From Vreelandella maris (GTDB lineage Bacteria; Pseudomonadota; Gammaproteobacteria; Pseudomonadales; Halomonadaceae), in the NCBI RefSeq assembly GCF_013371085.1, contig NZ_JABWCV010000028.1, positions 1 through 53,006 of the forward strand: a DNA stretch of 53,006 bases, in the 5' to 3' direction. The notes under the pieces are model-generated. The model saw nothing but the letters and a program-made list of their open reading frames with translations. It did not search any database and was not told where the DNA came from. Below, in pieces: positions 34,286-43,066 of the stretch (the first letter of the stretch is position 1; the number at the start of each line of letters is the position of its first letter). Both the position numbers and the translations under genes were made by a program.

Positions 34286-35911
34286 CAGCGCTGCTAGTAG
34301 TGTTGCATCACGACGATAGATATCGGGCCTAAACTCCACTTCCCCTTGTGCATTTGGCCAGGCGGTCAAATAGTGCAGGGCAATCGGGATGCGTTGAGTC
34401 AGGTTCACATTGCGATCACTCCCACCACTTAACAGGGTACTAAATTGGTAACGGCTGCCGGTATCTTGAAGCAGCATCTGCGCCAGTTCAGCCACACCCT
34501 CTACCCGCACACAGCCTGAGCTGAGTGCGCGCTGGTTACGCTGAAATAGCCCGCGTGCGGGGGTGTCGTGCAAATAGATCATGTCATTATTAGGGAACCG
34601 TACCACGACACGACCAAGCGGGTTACCCGAGCCTGCCACTTGGCGCAACATCACGCCGCTAGGGCGCTGCCAATCAATCTCTTCTGCCACCAGCGGCTCG
34701 CCGGAAGGACTAATCACCCGAATATTTTGACGCGCCAAGTAATCGATATCCGCGCGCACGCGAGGCAGTACATCCTCACGCATAATCGTCGGCGGGATGG
34801 TCCAGGATGGATTAATCGTTAAGTGGCTGATAGTGGAATGGATGATCGGCGTTTCACGACGCGGCGAGCCGACGACCACTCGCGCATCCCAGTGCTGGCC
34901 GTTAGGACGCACATAGTGCATTCGGTAACCGGCAATATCGACCCACACTCGTGGCTCGGCAGACTGCATAGGGCGAATCCACCGCGCGCGTTCTAAATTG
35001 ACCCGCAGTTGGTCGATTCGCGCTGACACCGGCGTATTTAACGCAAGCCGGGTCTGTTCACCCACCACACCATCTTCCTGTAGTAAATGGCGGCGCTGAA
35101 AACGCTTCACAGCGGATTCAAGTGGCGCATCAAACACGCGCTGATTAGACGCTGCTTGCACATCAATTAGCGGATAAGCGCTGCTGTCAGCCACCATCAA
35201 GTCCGTTTCACCCCAGAGTGCCAAACGCTGGCGCAGCACAATAACATCGTCGGCTTCATCCCCCGGCCGAAGAGACTCCTCCCTGGAGGCTAGGTAGGGC
35301 GCGCTACCCAGGTTTGCCAACTGGTAATGCTGCTTTAAGGCGTCACGCAATTGCTGATATTCACCTGAGGAAGGCCTAGCCAACTCGGTGGCATTATCCA
35401 GCGCACGATCTTCAACGGCATGTACAACACGTAGCAGCGAGTAGTCGCTTTCTGGTCGCGGCGCGTCCCACTGTGGCTCTACGTCTCGTGGATTCACCTT
35501 GCCGCGCTCTAAATGATCCAGTGCCAGCAACAGCGAGCGAGTGGCTTTGATATCGAACGAGGCCTGTGCGGCATCATCACCCGACTGACTACGCTGAAAC
35601 TCACCAAGCAACGTATCAGCGTGATAATCGGCCGGCACCAAGCCATCGTTTTCCAAGCTGTTTAGCGCCTCGACCAGTGACTCAACCGCATCCGCTGCCT
35701 GCCACGCGGGCTGACCATCACTGAGTTGGTAAAACTCAGTAATCGGAAGTTGTTGCGCGTCTGCCGAGCTTAATTGTTGAGCTATCGCCTGCTGCAATGG
35801 ATCTGAGGCTGAATCCGCATACACAGGGCTGATGCCTAAAGGGCCGTAGGTAAGCGTTAGACACAGAGCGCTCCCTATCGCCCATCGTCTTAGTGGCTGT
35901 CTCTCGTTCAT
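34271..35911 (-). CDS. ldtD: Large L,D-transpeptidase (YcbB/LdtD type)
   Basis: This 546-residue periplasmic enzyme makes 3-3 cross-links in peptidoglycan. A signal peptide is followed by a YcbB-type helical scaffold region (residues about 60-190). A peptidoglycan-binding domain comes next (ESAVKRFQRRHLLQEDGVVG). The YkuD catalytic domain carries the motif HDTPARGLFQRNQRALSSGC, catalytic Cys near residue 467. The length and order match E. coli YcbB (about 615) with a shorter scaffold. The ATG at 35911 follows AAGGAGAGGGTG. It is divergent from a second, unrelated L,D-transpeptidase gene about 100 bases away. Confidence 0.9.
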   Translation of the reverse strand: MNERQPLRRWAIGSALCLTLTYGPLGISPVYADSASDPLQQAIAQQLSSADAQQLPITEFYQLSDGQPAWQAADAVESLVEALNSLENDGLVPADYHADTLLGEFQRSQSGDDAAQASFDIKATRSLLLALDHLERGKVNPRDVEPQWDAPRPESDYSLLRVVHAVEDRALDNATELARPSSGEYQQLRDALKQHYQLANLGSAPYLASREESLRPGDEADDVIVLRQRLALWGETDLMVADSSAYPLIDVQAASNQRVFDAPLESAVKRFQRRHLLQEDGVVGEQTRLALNTPVSARIDQLRVNLERARWIRPMQSAEPRVWVDIAGYRMHYVRPNGQHWDARVVVGSPRRETPIIHSTISHLTINPSWTIPPTIMREDVLPRVRADIDYLARQNIRVISPSGEPLVAEEIDWQRPSGVMLRQVAGSGNPLGRVVVRFPNNDMIYLHDTPARGLFQRNQRALSSGCVRVEGVAELAQMLLQDTGSRYQFSTLLSGGSDRNVNLTQRIPIALHYLTAWPNAQGEVEFRPDIYRRDATLLAALQRPV

Positions 35912-36016
35912 CACCCTCTCCTTGCGTTACTATAGTCTTCCACATCGCCGACCCCGTTTTTTATATTAGTCGGCTAATTTTCATAATGACTGATATTGCT
36001 GGTAGGATCGACTTTT

Positions 36017-36739
36017 ATGGCTCTTCGTTTAAATGTTGCCACGTTATTATTTTCTCTACCTTTTATACTATTTACATTACCGCTACACGCCGCCAGTTTC
36101 TTTGCCCAGGTTGAATCTACACCGCCACGCGGCGTACTGCCTTTACATCACCAGTTATTGCAGCTCGCCCCCCAGGCAACGCCCGCAGCACTGCGTTTAG
36201 CCGCTCAGGCACTCAATTGTGCCGACCCCACTGCCGAGCGCCTTGCAGTCATTGACTACTCACTGCCGTCTACCGAACCACGCCTATGGGTATTTGATTT
36301 ACGTCAGCATGAACTGCTCTTTGAGGAGCTGGTTTCTCATGGCCAAGGGTCTGGCGATGCCCAGGCCAAGACATTTTCCAACACGCCTGATAGCCACCAA
36401 TCCAGCATTGGCCTATTTCGCACCATGAATAGCTATTACGGCCGCAACGGCTATTCGCTGCGTCTGGAAGGCCTTGAACCTAACGTCAACGACCTAGCAT
36501 TCGAGCGCGCCATTGTGATCCACGGTGCTGACTATGTGAGCGATGCGTTCATTACCCAAACGGGGAGATTAGGACGCAGTCATGGTTGCCCCGCAGTACG
36601 TGAAGACGTTACTTACCCACTGATTGATAGCCTTAAAGAAGACCAATATGTGTTTGCTTATTATCCTGACGCCGAGTGGCTTGCCACCTCAGCGTTTCTA
36701 GGCTGCACAGCCGCCGCCGCTCAACTTGCCCGCCGCTGA
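36017..36739 (+). CDS. Murein L,D-transpeptidase catalytic-domain protein (YkuD_2 type)
   Basis: The 240-residue exported protein has a signal peptide (cleavage after PLHA) and a single catalytic domain. Its motif is the shortened LGRSHGCPAV with C191, preceded by ERAIVIHGADYVS, as in the family of secreted single-domain L,D-transpeptidase-like enzymes. EPRLWVFDLRQHELLFEELVSHGQGSG is the opening strand region. It may form 3-3 links or attach or trim proteins at the wall. It diverges from ldtD and could share its control region. The ATG at 36017 has AGGA nine bases upstream. A 16-bp minisatellite begins directly after its stop codon. Confidence 0.82.
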   Translation: MALRLNVATLLFSLPFILFTLPLHAASFFAQVESTPPRGVLPLHHQLLQLAPQATPAALRLAAQALNCADPTAERLAVIDYSLPSTEPRLWVFDLRQHELLFEELVSHGQGSGDAQAKTFSNTPDSHQSSIGLFRTMNSYYGRNGYSLRLEGLEPNVNDLAFERAIVIHGADYVSDAFITQTGRLGRSHGCPAVREDVTYPLIDSLKEDQYVFAYYPDAEWLATSAFLGCTAAAAQLARR

Positions 36740-36851
36740 TGCTATCCAAATGCTTAGCTATTCTGACATTGAGCTATTCCGACGTTGAGCTATTCTATCT
36801 TTTAGCTATTCTGGCTTTTAGCTACCCCGTCTTTTAACTATCTAACCTCTT
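36740..36851. repeat. Degenerate 16-bp tandem repeat, about seven copies
   Basis: Clear copies begin at 36756, 36772, 36788, 36804, 36820 and 36836, each close to AGCTATTCTGNCNTTK, and a weaker first copy starts at 36740. Five of the six clear copies begin AGCTA. The period of 16 is not a multiple of three and the array lies outside genes. It could be a variable-number tandem repeat or a landing pad for a DNA-binding protein. Confidence 0.8.
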
Positions 36852-37021
36852 CGCTCTTCAGACTCTTAATAAAGAGGGCGTTAATAATCTCATTCTCGCA
36901 GACCATTGGCAGCTGAATTTCATCATTGAAAGCAGCTAAACCAAGCGTACAGGGGAACCCTCTGCAATAATTTGTGACAAATTAACACAAAACATTGCTA
37001 TCTGCCGTAGGTGTCTCTGCC

Positions 37022-38149
37022 ATGTTCACCTTTATGCATCCTTTTCAAAAAATTCGCCGCCTGGAACAGGAGGTCGCTGACTTACGCACTCAGCTCGACG
37101 CCGCTACCCCCTCGCCCAGCAGCCGACTGCTAAGCCTAATGAAACCGTCGCAATCCATCGGCATGCTGCAAGCGAGAGGGGCGGATATGCTGGCCTCGCT
37201 CAATAACGGCCTTCAAGAGTATGCCGACCAGCTTGCCGGGGAACGCGCCACCCTAACGGAGACGTTTAACCTGATTGCTGCTGCCGAGCATGCCATCGAC
37301 ACCCTTGATCAGCGTTGTCACGATCCTGAATATACCGAAGCGCTCCCCGCCTCGCCGTTAGTATTAGCTAAGACCCTACACGCTCTGAGCCAACTGCAAG
37401 TAGCGTTTGCTCGCAATGCGGGTCACGCGCAAGCATTAGCGGTTAGCACAGCACTCGAAACGGCCCATCGCCAAGGCCTGGGGAGTGCTGATTCCGCTAC
37501 CCAGCAGTTACCAGGAATAGCCGCCATTGCAGATGATGTTCACCGCTTAGCGCTTAATATGCAGCAGCTAAGCCATCAGCTCAGCCTGCTAATGGAGCAA
37601 GTCAATAGCCAAGTAAGAACGCACTCGCAAGCAGTGGTGAAAAAACGCCAAGCCGACGAAGACATTGCCCAAAAAGCACAGACAGCTAAGCACGCATTGC
37701 ATCGGTTAACGGATCAAACTCAGCATATGCACAAGGTGATACATCACAGTGCTACCGCTGCGTTTCTACATTCCGCCAAGCTTGACCATGCGGTATGGAA
37801 ATATCGCCTCTATAAGCAGTTATTATCTGCCAACACCGACACACCACTAGAAGATCATCATCAATGCCGCTTAGGGCGCTGGCACCAACAAGGTGAGGGC
37901 TACCAACGCTATGCCCGCACGGAGGCTTATCGAGCATTAACAGCGCCGCACAGACGCATGCATGAAAGCGGTGCTGAAGCGCTTAAATTTGCCCGCTTAG
38001 GCGACCGTAATGGTCAATTAGCTGCTTTAGGCGTCATGGAAGAAGCCAGCCAGCAGCTAGCCCTACAGCTGGACAATCTCATGGAACACGCCATATTTGA
38101 GGCGCCCTACTCAACCAGTCATCACTCACCGTTAGCAGGTTCGCCTTAA
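37022..38149 (+). CDS. Soluble CZB (chemoreceptor zinc-binding) domain protein
   Basis: This 375-residue cytoplasmic protein starts with a short coiled coil (IRRLEQEVADLRTQLDAA), has a long helical middle resembling part of a chemoreceptor signalling rod, and ends in a CZB domain (about residues 240-360). The CZB zinc ligands are visible: a His in LDHAVWKYRLYK, Cys in HHQCRLGRWH and His in APHRRMHESG. CZB proteins sense zinc or oxidants and act on chemotaxis or on c-di-GMP enzymes. No membrane helix or HAMP domain is present. The methyl-accepting receptor gene lies just downstream on the other strand. The ATG at 37022 is chosen over one 12 bases later, but both have weak ribosome sites. Confidence 0.8.
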   Translation: MFTFMHPFQKIRRLEQEVADLRTQLDAATPSPSSRLLSLMKPSQSIGMLQARGADMLASLNNGLQEYADQLAGERATLTETFNLIAAAEHAIDTLDQRCHDPEYTEALPASPLVLAKTLHALSQLQVAFARNAGHAQALAVSTALETAHRQGLGSADSATQQLPGIAAIADDVHRLALNMQQLSHQLSLLMEQVNSQVRTHSQAVVKKRQADEDIAQKAQTAKHALHRLTDQTQHMHKVIHHSATAAFLHSAKLDHAVWKYRLYKQLLSANTDTPLEDHHQCRLGRWHQQGEGYQRYARTEAYRALTAPHRRMHESGAEALKFARLGDRNGQLAALGVMEEASQQLALQLDNLMEHAIFEAPYSTSHHSPLAGSP

Positions 38150-38175
38150 CGCACAGACGATGACTTCACAGATGC

Positions 38176-38211
38176 TAAAAAAGCATCGGCTGCTACGGAT
38201 GAGCAGCCGAT
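38176..38211 (-). terminator. Terminator of the chemoreceptor gene
   Basis: ATCGGCTGCT (38185-38194) pairs perfectly with AGCAGCCGAT (38202-38211). On the minus strand the hairpin is followed by GCTTTTTTAGC. It lies 35 bases beyond the receptor stop. Confidence 0.85.
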
Positions 38212-38245
38212 ATTGGCATTGTTTCTGTTTTAGATTGCTCTTGGC

Positions 38246-39973
38246 TTAGAAGGCCTCCCACTCAGTTGGGTGACGCTGATCGCTATTTCGCGGCGCGGGC
38301 CTCAATCGTGACTGAGCGGCTGGCAGCGCTGATGCAGTTGCTTCCATATCCCCCAGCACAAACGACTCAAGCAAGCGTGAAAGATGCTCTGCCCCTGCTC
38401 GCAGCCGCTGGGCTGAGGTGGCACTCTCTTGCACCATGGAGGAATTCTGCTGGGTCATGGAATCCATCTCGGCCACCGCCGTATTCACTTCACTGATACC
38501 CGCACTTTGCTCCCGCGCGCCCGCGCTAATTTCAGCAATCACATCGGTCACCCGGGTAATGCTATCGACAATCTCCTGCATGGTGGTACCCGCTTCGCGC
38601 ACCAAGGCGGTGCCACCTTGGGTACGCTCCATTGAGCTGTCGATCAACTGGCGTATCTCTCCGGCGGCATCACTGGAACGGCTGGCAAGCTTGCGCACTT
38701 CTTCAGCGACCACGGCAAAGCCGCGCCCATGCTCACCAGCACGCGCCGCCTCAACAGAGGCATTGAGCGCCAGGATGTTGGTTTGAAACGCAATAGCATC
38801 TATTAGGGTAATAATGTCGCCAATTTGCGTGGCTGACTGATTGATTTCACCCATCGTATGTTCAACACGCTGCATAACGGAGTTACCTTTACGGGCAACA
38901 TCCACAGCCCCTTGAGACAGCTGCGATGCCTGATCAGCGGCTTCGGTGGTGTGATGCACGGTCGACGTGATTTCTTCCATGGAGGAAGACGTTTGCTGTA
39001 GGTTAGCCGCCGACTGTTCTGTGCGCGTGGCTAACTCGTTGGTGCCTTGATCGATATTCTGCGACGCAAGCAACACACTCTGGGTCGTGCGATGCACATC
39101 TTGAAGGGTGATCTGCATCCGCTCGACAAAGGCGTTAAATTGCTGGGCCAAATCGCCAATTTCGTCATTGCGCTCCACCCGGAGGCGCTGGGTTAAATCC
39201 GCCTCGCCCGTGGCAACGTCATGCATCGCAGCGGCAGCACGCTTCACCGGGCTCAGCGCCCGCTTGACCAGCCAAGTTGCCAGCACCCCCACACCTAGCA
39301 ATAGCACCAGCGCTACAACGCCCTTGGCGATCAAGTCATGACGAAACTCCTGCCACGCCAACGCCTCCACCTGCGCCAACCCCACATCAATATCACTTAG
39401 GTAGATCCCGGTGCCGATCATCCAATCCCATTCAGGGATAGCAATCGCCATGGAGTGCTTTGGCTCGATGTCACCGGTGGCGGGATTAATCCACTGATAG
39501 TCGTAAAAGCTTGTATTCCCCGAGCGGGCACGTTCAATTAGGTCTTCCACAAAGGCGTTGCCTTCACTATCGACCAGCCCCACCATATTGGTACCCACCC
39601 GCTCTGGCGCAGCGGCCATCGCTCGCGCCGTGCCGTCAAAATCAAAGGCGAAAACATAGTTGGCATTGCCGTAGCGAAAATTCTGCAGTATCTCTTGCGC
39701 CTGCTCTTGTGCCTCTGACTGGCTAAGCTCAGCATGGTCAACGAGGTGTGAGACCGCATTACGGGCGGACTCAACTAAGTAGCGCACCGTCGTTTCACGC
39801 TCACTGACCAACACATCACGCTGCTTATCGAGCGTTTCTTGCATACTCGTTATTGAGCTGCGCACTTCCAACGCGGACAGCACTAAGGCCAAAATCAGCA
39901 TGGGAAGTAACACTAAAGCGACCATTTTCGCCTGCAGACTCATGCTAAAGCGTGCTTTATTTTTTTGCGCCAT
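38246..39973 (-). CDS. Methyl-accepting chemotaxis protein with a single Cache domain
   Basis: The 575-residue receptor has an N-terminal helix ([20 protein letters not shown]) and a periplasmic sCache_2-type domain ([33 protein letters not shown]). A second helix near 215-235 is followed by a HAMP domain ([19 protein letters not shown]) and the signalling hairpin. Its tip sequence [20 protein letters not shown] is the CheA/CheW contact. The C-terminus ends HPTEWEAF, a W-x-x-F pentapeptide like the CheR/CheB tether of enteric receptors, so it may recruit methylation enzymes. sCache_2 receptors often sense small carboxylates, but the ligand here is unknown. Confidence 0.92.
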   Translation of the reverse strand: MAQKNKARFSMSLQAKMVALVLLPMLILALVLSALEVRSSITSMQETLDKQRDVLVSERETTVRYLVESARNAVSHLVDHAELSQSEAQEQAQEILQNFRYGNANYVFAFDFDGTARAMAAAPERVGTNMVGLVDSEGNAFVEDLIERARSGNTSFYDYQWINPATGDIEPKHSMAIAIPEWDWMIGTGIYLSDIDVGLAQVEALAWQEFRHDLIAKGVVALVLLLGVGVLATWLVKRALSPVKRAAAAMHDVATGEADLTQRLRVERNDEIGDLAQQFNAFVERMQITLQDVHRTTQSVLLASQNIDQGTNELATRTEQSAANLQQTSSSMEEITSTVHHTTEAADQASQLSQGAVDVARKGNSVMQRVEHTMGEINQSATQIGDIITLIDAIAFQTNILALNASVEAARAGEHGRGFAVVAEEVRKLASRSSDAAGEIRQLIDSSMERTQGGTALVREAGTTMQEIVDSITRVTDVIAEISAGAREQSAGISEVNTAVAEMDSMTQQNSSMVQESATSAQRLRAGAEHLSRLLESFVLGDMEATASALPAAQSRLRPAPRNSDQRHPTEWEAF

Positions 39974-40218
39974 GCTCGAGAATCCCCTTGTAATGTTTTT
40001 TATAATTCATATGTTTATAGAAATAGTTTACGTTAACGTAACTGTTGTTTATTAATCTTATCGCATGCAGTCGACCACACTCTATCGTTTAGGCCAATCA
40101 TAATTTGGTATTACCTTTTGTATTCCCCGTTAAATAGCCTTGTATATTCTTTAACTGCCTATGCCATGCTGGTCTTACTGCAACCACACATCACACCAGT
40201 CGCAATGGGAAAAAGCAT

Positions 40219-41238
40219 ATGGCACAGGTCAAAAAGCTAGACCTCGCATTACAAGGTGGTGGCGCTCACGGCGCGTATACCTGGGGCGTGATTGATCGCC
40301 TATTAGCGGATGAACGCATTGAAATTGAAGGGATCAGCGGCACTAGCGCCGGGGCCATGAACGGTGTCGTCATGGCCGATGCATTAACACGCGGTGATAA
40401 AGAGACGGCTCGCCAGGCACTGTGCGACTTTTGGAAAGCCGTCAGTCGAGCGGGTATGACAAGCCCAATCCGTCGTACGCCCCTGGATATATTGACCGGC
40501 AATTGGAGCCTGGATAACTCACCCGGCTTTATTGCTATGGATCTACTAAGCCGCGTGGCCTCGCCCTATCAGCTCAATCCGCTCAACATTAACCCGTTAC
40601 GCGATATCGTGGCTGAGCATATTGATTTTGAACGGGTTCGAAAATGCGAACAGCTAAAGCTGTTTGTGGCGGCTACCAACGTGCGCACAGGAAAGCAGCG
40701 CGTGTTTCGCCGAGAAGAGATGAGTGTGGACGCCGTGATGGCCTCCGCCTGCTTGCCGTTTATCTTCCAAGCCGTAGAAATTGACGGCGAAGCGTATTGG
40801 GATGGCGGCTATATGGGCAATCCGGCACTGTTCCCACTCATGGAAGAGTGCAGCGCACGGGATATTCTGCTGATTCAAATCAACCCCATTAGCCGCAATG
40901 ATGTACCCACCTCTGCGTCAGCTATTATGAACCGTCTCAACGAGATCACGTTTAATTCAGCACTGATTAAAGAAATTCGCATGATCGCGCTGCTTAAACA
41001 TGCGCTTGATGAGCAGGGAATTGAAAATTGCTACCAGCAGGCGCTTTTTCATCGTATCAGCGGTGAGCTGGCGCTTGAAGGACTCTCTGTGTCGAGTAAA
41101 TCCAATTCCGAGTGGCCTTTTCTCTGCCACCTTTTTGAACAGGGCCAGGACGCCGCCGAACGCTGGCTAGGTGAACATTTCGATGCCATTGGCGAATACT
41201 CCACGCTCGATGTAGATGCTGTCTATTTACATGAATAA
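40219..41238 (+). CDS. Patatin-like phospholipase
   Basis: The 339-residue enzyme has the patatin lipase features: oxyanion loop GGGAHG (residues 13-18), nucleophile S43 in GTSAG, and catalytic D195 in the DGG of YWDGGYMGNP. No signal peptide is seen, so it acts on cytosolic or membrane lipids unless secreted by another route. The closest bacterial relatives are the RssA/YchK-like or PhaZ-associated patatins; lipid substrates are not evident. GGGAAAAAGCAT precedes the ATG. A direct repeat, ATGAATAACGG, ends the gene. Confidence 0.9.
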   Translation: MAQVKKLDLALQGGGAHGAYTWGVIDRLLADERIEIEGISGTSAGAMNGVVMADALTRGDKETARQALCDFWKAVSRAGMTSPIRRTPLDILTGNWSLDNSPGFIAMDLLSRVASPYQLNPLNINPLRDIVAEHIDFERVRKCEQLKLFVAATNVRTGKQRVFRREEMSVDAVMASACLPFIFQAVEIDGEAYWDGGYMGNPALFPLMEECSARDILLIQINPISRNDVPTSASAIMNRLNEITFNSALIKEIRMIALLKHALDEQGIENCYQQALFHRISGELALEGLSVSSKSNSEWPFLCHLFEQGQDAAERWLGEHFDAIGEYSTLDVDAVYLHE

Positions 41239-41331
41239 CGGCCAACATGAATAACGGGCTAAGCGAAGAGCGCCGATATTTACCCGCTCGACCGAGGCCC
41301 TTTTAAGCACCAAGATGCCGCAAAAAAAGAA

Positions 41332-41351
41332 CTGCATGCCCACTCATGCAG
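41332..41351. promoter_or_regulatory. Palindromic upstream activator site (NtrC-like)
   Basis: CTGCATG-CCCACT-CATGCAG is a perfect 7-bp inverted repeat. It resembles the NtrC layout TGCAC-N7-GTGCA in part. Its centre lies about 114 bases before the inferred transcription start, a usual position for sigma-54 enhancers. It could alternatively be a weak terminator of the patatin gene, but no U-tract follows. Confidence 0.4.
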
Positions 41352-41428
41352 CATATTCACTTTACTCATGTGCTAACAAAACAACAAAAACAAATTAAGA
41401 TTATGATTTTTAACAACAAATATTCAAC

Positions 41429-41444
41429 TGGCAAACTACCTGCA
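41429..41444 (+). promoter_or_regulatory. Sigma-54 (RpoN) promoter of nasA
   Basis: TGGCAAACTACCTGCA has GG and GC separated by exactly the -24/-12 spacing of the RpoN consensus TGGCAC-N5-TTGCA. Five -24 bases and TGCA at -12 match. The transcription start would fall near 41455. Confidence 0.6.
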
Positions 41445-41454
41445 TATTTTCAGT

Positions 41455-41610
41455 AGTGGTGGTAGGCGTGGACCAGGCCCAACTGGGTACGAGTGCGTCG
41501 AGCCTGACCTTCAATGGAGAAGGCATGTTCTCGTCAATTGCTGACGCAAAGCGCTAATTTTCGCGTTTAGCGTAGTGATCAACTCGTTTTATGCCCCGTG
41601 AGGCCATCCC
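41455..41610 (+). promoter_or_regulatory. ANTAR-type antiterminator leader of nasA
   Basis: The inferred leader contains CCTTC-AATGGA-GAAGG (41508-41523), a stem with a six-base loop whose positions 1 and 4 are A and G, the pattern bound by ANTAR proteins. A weaker hexaloop hairpin, CCAG-GCCCAA-CTGG (41473-41486), lies about 20 bases upstream. Two more hairpins follow (41532-41546 and 41552-41572). A classical terminator U-tract is not obvious, so the antitermination step is inferred, mainly from the NIT-ANTAR protein encoded downstream. Confidence 0.5.
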
Positions 41611-42963
41611 ATGGACATACGCAACAAAGCCAACCGTATTCGGCTGCTTAATTTTTCGACCCCTCAAATGCGCGCTTTCCACTTTTCATGGTTTGCGTTT
41701 CATATCTGCTTCTTCGGCTGGTTTGGCATCGCCCCTCTTATGGCGATTGTTCGTGAAGACCTTTCACTGACCCAAACACAAATCGGCAATACTATTATTG
41801 CGTCGGTGGCGATCACCGTCATTGTGCGCCTAGCCATTGGCGTACTGTGTGACCGTATTGGGCCGCGTAAAACCTATACCGGGTTACTGATGTTAGGTGC
41901 TATTCCGGTGATGGGTATTGGCTTAGCCGATAGTTTTGAAACCTTTCTATTAGCGCGCTTAGCCATTGGGGCCATTGGCGCCTCCTTCGTTATTACCCAA
42001 TACCACACCTCAATGATGTTCGCCCCCAATGTGGTTGGCACCGCCAACGCTACCAGCGCGGGCTGGGGTAATTTAGGCGGCGGTACCACACAAATTCTGA
42101 TGCCGCTGATCTTCTCAGGCATGCTGATGCTGGGCGTCAACGAAGCCTTTGGCTGGCGCTTAGCGATGATGGTACCCGGCGTTGTGATGTTCTTTACCGG
42201 GATCGGTTATTGGTTCTTTACTCAAGATGCACCCAACGGGAATTTCAGTGACCTGCGCGCAACTGGCGAGCTGCCTGAGGCGACCGGTGAAAACGGCGCA
42301 AAACATAGCTTTCTAGCTGCCGCCAAAGATATTCGTGTATGGGCGTTGTTTGTTGTGTACGGCCTGTGCTTTGGCGTAGAGCTTACGATTAATAATATTG
42401 CCGCTATCTACTTTTTTGATAAATTTGACCTCACTTTAGCCACGGCGGGCCTGATCGCTGGCTTATTCGGCCTGATGAATATTTTTGCCCGTACTCTGGG
42501 CGGTGTCTTTTCTGATTTATTCGCCAAGCAAGGCGGCCTAAAGGGGCGTGTACGCTGGCTGTTCATTGCCTTGATTTGCGAAGGGATTGCGCTGGTAGCG
42601 TTCTCGCAAATGCATGTACTCAGCCTAGCGATTGGTATCATGCTGGTGTTTAGCCTGTTTGTGCAGATGGCCGAAGGCGCCACTTATGGGGTTGTCCCGT
42701 TCATCAATAAAAAGGCCCTGGGGGCTGTAGCGGGCATAGTCGGTGCTGGCGGCAACGTGGGCGCGGTCGGCGCTGCCTTCCTGTTCCGCAGCGAAAGCCT
42801 GAGCTATCAGCAAGGCCTGTTCTACCTAGGAATAACAGTGCTGGCACTGGCATCCTGTGTTTTGCTGGTACGCTTTAGCGACGCCACCGAAGCTGAAGAG
42901 GCCAAAGCTTACCGCGATGCAGTTGGTGACGACGTTGGAGCAGGCGCTCTCTCGCTACGTTAA
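41611..42963 (+). CDS. nasA: Nitrate/nitrite MFS transporter (NarK/NasA family)
   Basis: The 450-residue, 12-helix transporter shows both nitrate signatures. AGWGNLGGGTTQ near residue 150 lies in helix 5, and GIVGAGGNVGAVGAA near residue 375 lies in helix 11. The FHFSWFAFHICFFGWFGIAPL start is typical of the NasA/NRT2 branch. It imports nitrate, most likely for assimilation, because the gene is followed by nasR and preceded by a sigma-54 promoter. The nitrate reductase genes are not in this window. GAGG lies eight bases before the ATG. The acidic C-terminal tail is cytosolic. NarK-type nitrate/nitrite exchange in respiration is the alternative reading. Confidence 0.85.
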   Translation: MDIRNKANRIRLLNFSTPQMRAFHFSWFAFHICFFGWFGIAPLMAIVREDLSLTQTQIGNTIIASVAITVIVRLAIGVLCDRIGPRKTYTGLLMLGAIPVMGIGLADSFETFLLARLAIGAIGASFVITQYHTSMMFAPNVVGTANATSAGWGNLGGGTTQILMPLIFSGMLMLGVNEAFGWRLAMMVPGVVMFFTGIGYWFFTQDAPNGNFSDLRATGELPEATGENGAKHSFLAAAKDIRVWALFVVYGLCFGVELTINNIAAIYFFDKFDLTLATAGLIAGLFGLMNIFARTLGGVFSDLFAKQGGLKGRVRWLFIALICEGIALVAFSQMHVLSLAIGIMLVFSLFVQMAEGATYGVVPFINKKALGAVAGIVGAGGNVGAVGAAFLFRSESLSYQQGLFYLGITVLALASCVLLVRFSDATEAEEAKAYRDAVGDDVGAGALSLR

Positions 42964-43066
42964 GCGCTTTCCAATACACTCAAGTACGCTCCCATACGCC
43001 CTTATCCAGTTAGGTAGCGATATGGGAGTGTTTACATTTAGGCGGCGAGCCGTTAAGGAAAATTCT

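Larger units (their letters stand above)
41239..41610. other. Nitrate-transporter control region (372 bases)
   Basis: This gap carries no gene but a layered regulatory arrangement: a palindromic upstream site (41332-41351), a sigma-54-like promoter (41429-41444) and a leader of about 155 bases with several hairpins ending at the nasA ribosome site. The part around 41360-41430 is AT-rich, as is common near sigma-54 promoters. Confidence 0.6.

Noticed and set aside
41332..41351. Terminator of the patatin gene
   Set aside because: The stem is perfect but no U-tract follows on either strand, and it lies about 90 bases past the stop. A protein site is preferred, with low confidence.
41455..41610. 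Small-molecule riboswitch (TPP, guanidine or similar) before nasA
   Set aside because: I could not match the conserved cores of those classes. The hexaloop hairpin and the NIT-ANTAR gene give a better explanation.
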